In this document: one piece after another, positions 23,584 through 24,676 of the stretch
How positions within the stretch are numbered: the first letter of the stretch is position 1
Layout of the letters: every line of letters starts with the position of its first letter
Assembly: GCA_964510065.1 (NCBI GenBank)
Contig: CAZEAC010000066.1
Span: 1 to 24,676 of the forward strand
Reading direction: 5' to 3'
Source of the DNA: CAZEAC01 sp964510065
GTDB lineage: Bacteria; Bdellovibrionota_C; UBA2361; CAIXSY01
Length of the DNA: 24,676 bases
Program-made: the position numbers and the translations under genes
The notes under the pieces: model-generated
What the model was told of the DNA's origin: nothing
What the model saw: the letters and a program-made list of their open reading frames with translations, nothing else
Database searches by the model: none

Positions 23584-24303
23584 TTAACAGTAGATAAGCA
23601 CATTCTTTCGAAGATAGGCAGCAACATGCGGATCAAGATAGTGCTCGATATTTCTTCCTGTTTTTAGAGCTTCGCGAAGATCTTTCGATTGTACCTGTGT
23701 TATCTGCCTATTGATGTAGTTTGCATGGAGAGTGTCTGCGAGTCTCTCGCCAAGTTTCGATCGCGAATCAGAAATAATAGTCGGTGATTCGCCGGCGCGG
23801 TGGAAAGGTACGAGTGTGGCAAGCATTTGAATCTCGTCGATGTTCCTCCAAGCGGGAAGCTGTGGCACGCAATCAGAACCGATCAGAAAAAAGAGCTCAG
23901 CAGAATTTCCGACTTGTCCACGAAGTTCGCGAAGAGTATCAACGGTGTAAGAGACGTGGCCTGCGCCACGGTTTTTAAAAAGTTCGTGATCTGAAACGTA
24001 CAGCGAAGAATCGCCGGCAATTGCCAGGCTTACCATGGTAAGCCTTTGAGTTTCGGTTGCTTTCGGAGGATTTTTCTTGAGCGGATTGTGCGCAGCAGGG
24101 ATGAATACGACTGCATCAAGACTTCGCGCTTCTTTTGCAGCGACAGCAAGCTCAACGTGTCCCTTATGGATTGGATCGAAGCTTCCGCCGTAAAGACCGA
24201 TCTTCTTTGCGCCTCTATCAACCAGGTACTTTAGATTCGAGACAATTAGAGCTGGAGTTCGGGAAGGCCTCTTTATATTTGTTGAAAGTGGTTCCATGTG
24301 CAT
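23584..24303 (-). CDS. nadD: Nicotinate-nucleotide adenylyltransferase
   Basis: The 239-aa enzyme transfers AMP from ATP to nicotinate mononucleotide, the step before NAD synthetase. GLYGGSFDPIHKGH (36-49) is the nucleotidyltransferase signature with its HxGH-type His residues. FIPAAHNPLKK (67-77), SYTVDTL (118-124) and FFLIGSDCV (138-146) with W152 are NadD hallmarks. The usual ISSTxIR near the C-terminus reads VQSKDLR here, losing the Ser-Thr pair that helps bind phosphates. There are about 33 residues before the conserved fold, more than usual, so the true start may be later than ATG 24303. It converges on the NAPRTase-family gene, which links it to NAD supply. Confidence 0.93.
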   Translation of the reverse strand: MHMEPLSTNIKRPSRTPALIVSNLKYLVDRGAKKIGLYGGSFDPIHKGHVELAVAAKEARSLDAVVFIPAAHNPLKKNPPKATETQRLTMVSLAIAGDSSLYVSDHELFKNRGAGHVSYTVDTLRELRGQVGNSAELFFLIGSDCVPQLPAWRNIDEIQMLATLVPFHRAGESPTIISDSRSKLGERLADTLHANYINRQITQVQSKDLREALKTGRNIEHYLDPHVAAYLRKNVLIYC

Positions 24304-24676
24304 CCGTGGCTATCCGAATAGAATACTTTAAACCAGTGCCTACTCAAGTAGTGCCGGCTGAACGGGCATTTTATATTTTGGCTTGAAATCGCAAACTTAC
24401 GAGTTAGCGTGTGGCTTCGTGTTATACCACTAGCTGTCGGACAGATCGAAGTGAGAATCAGCTTTAGGGGTACGGAGCTAGTTGAGTCGTCAGATACTCC
24501 GCTCTGTCCGGCACCTATGCAAAAGCCGGAAACTGAGTCTCCTCCGTTTCCTCCTGGGTAGTGGATGGTCTCCACTTGGCACGGAGACTATCCACTCCCA
24601 GTTTTCAAATCTCATCTTCTTACTAAGGTATCATCTTTTTAAAAGTGTTGAGTAAGTGGGTGGTAGCGTGTTCGTG
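24304..24676. other. Right-end region without a supported gene; nested stem-loops
   Basis: About 370 bases with no supported reading frame. CGGACAGA (24438-24445) pairs with TCTGTCCG (24503-24510), enclosing CGGAG (24473-24477) with CTCCG (24497-24501). Together with the terminator-like hairpin that follows, the layout would fit a small + strand RNA, but no family is recognised and the promoter is not evident. Confidence 0.35.
24554..24605 (+). terminator. Intrinsic terminator-like hairpin
   Basis: The left arm 24554-24573 pairs with 24583-24601, with one bulged T and one G-U pair, and is followed by TTTT at 24602-24605. No rightward protein gene lies upstream within reach, so it would end a non-coding transcript, or its strand assignment is accidental. 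Confidence 0.5.

Overview
The window looks like a chromosomal segment of a free-living Gram-negative bacterium of roughly even base composition. Signs of this are a lipobox lipoprotein, a sensor kinase with a large extracytoplasmic domain, a CheY-like regulator with a possible flagellar sigma promoter, and a full-length pyruvate carboxylase. The style (Deltaproteobacteria or Bdellovibrionota-like, with dispersed palindromic intergenic repeats) is an impression only; no rRNA or other reliable taxonomic marker is present.

Region A (1-578) is a repeat-rich intergenic stretch. Region B (579-11896) is the unusual part. A leftward set encodes, in transcription order, an unrecognised 398-aa protein, a 1015-aa fusion (HAD phosphatase-like + phosphoribosyltransferase-like + TrpF-like barrel), an intact 3-hydroxyanthranilate 3,4-dioxygenase, a polytopic membrane protein and an HD-domain 5'-nucleotidase-like protein. 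Diverging from it is a class II (adenosylcobalamin) ribonucleotide reductase-like protein whose active-site Asn position holds Thr. It overlaps by ATGA with a protein carrying a C-terminal DUF402 nucleotide-phosphatase-like domain. A convergent P-loop NTPase closes the set. The same intergenic repeat family occurs in direct orientation at both ends (1-50 and 11961-12145). I read this as a candidate cassette for making or remodelling an unusual nucleotide-like compound: ring-opening dioxygenase, phosphoribosyl transfer, Amadori-type isomerase fold, radical reductase, and phosphatases. This is inference.

Region C (12166-17715, leftward) is ordinary: small lipoprotein, pyruvate carboxylase, small membrane protein, a 74-aa flagellar-rod-like small protein, a thioredoxin-fold [2Fe-2S] ferredoxin with a short repeat expansion, and a CheY-like receiver. 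Region D (17880-20469, rightward) is an OmpR-type response regulator and its histidine kinase, ending in a perfect 79-bp palindrome.

Region E (20914-24303) concerns NAD: a divergent PRPP-synthetase-like protein, a nicotinate/nicotinamide phosphoribosyltransferase-family protein, and a convergent NadD. The first two lack Shine-Dalgarno sequences and have AT-rich leaders. The synthetase has an altered ribose-5-phosphate loop, so the pair could be a standard salvage pair or something like the phage NARP1 (ADP-ribose pyrophosphate) pair. The last 370 bases hold no gene I can support but contain nested stem-loops ending in a terminator-like hairpin.
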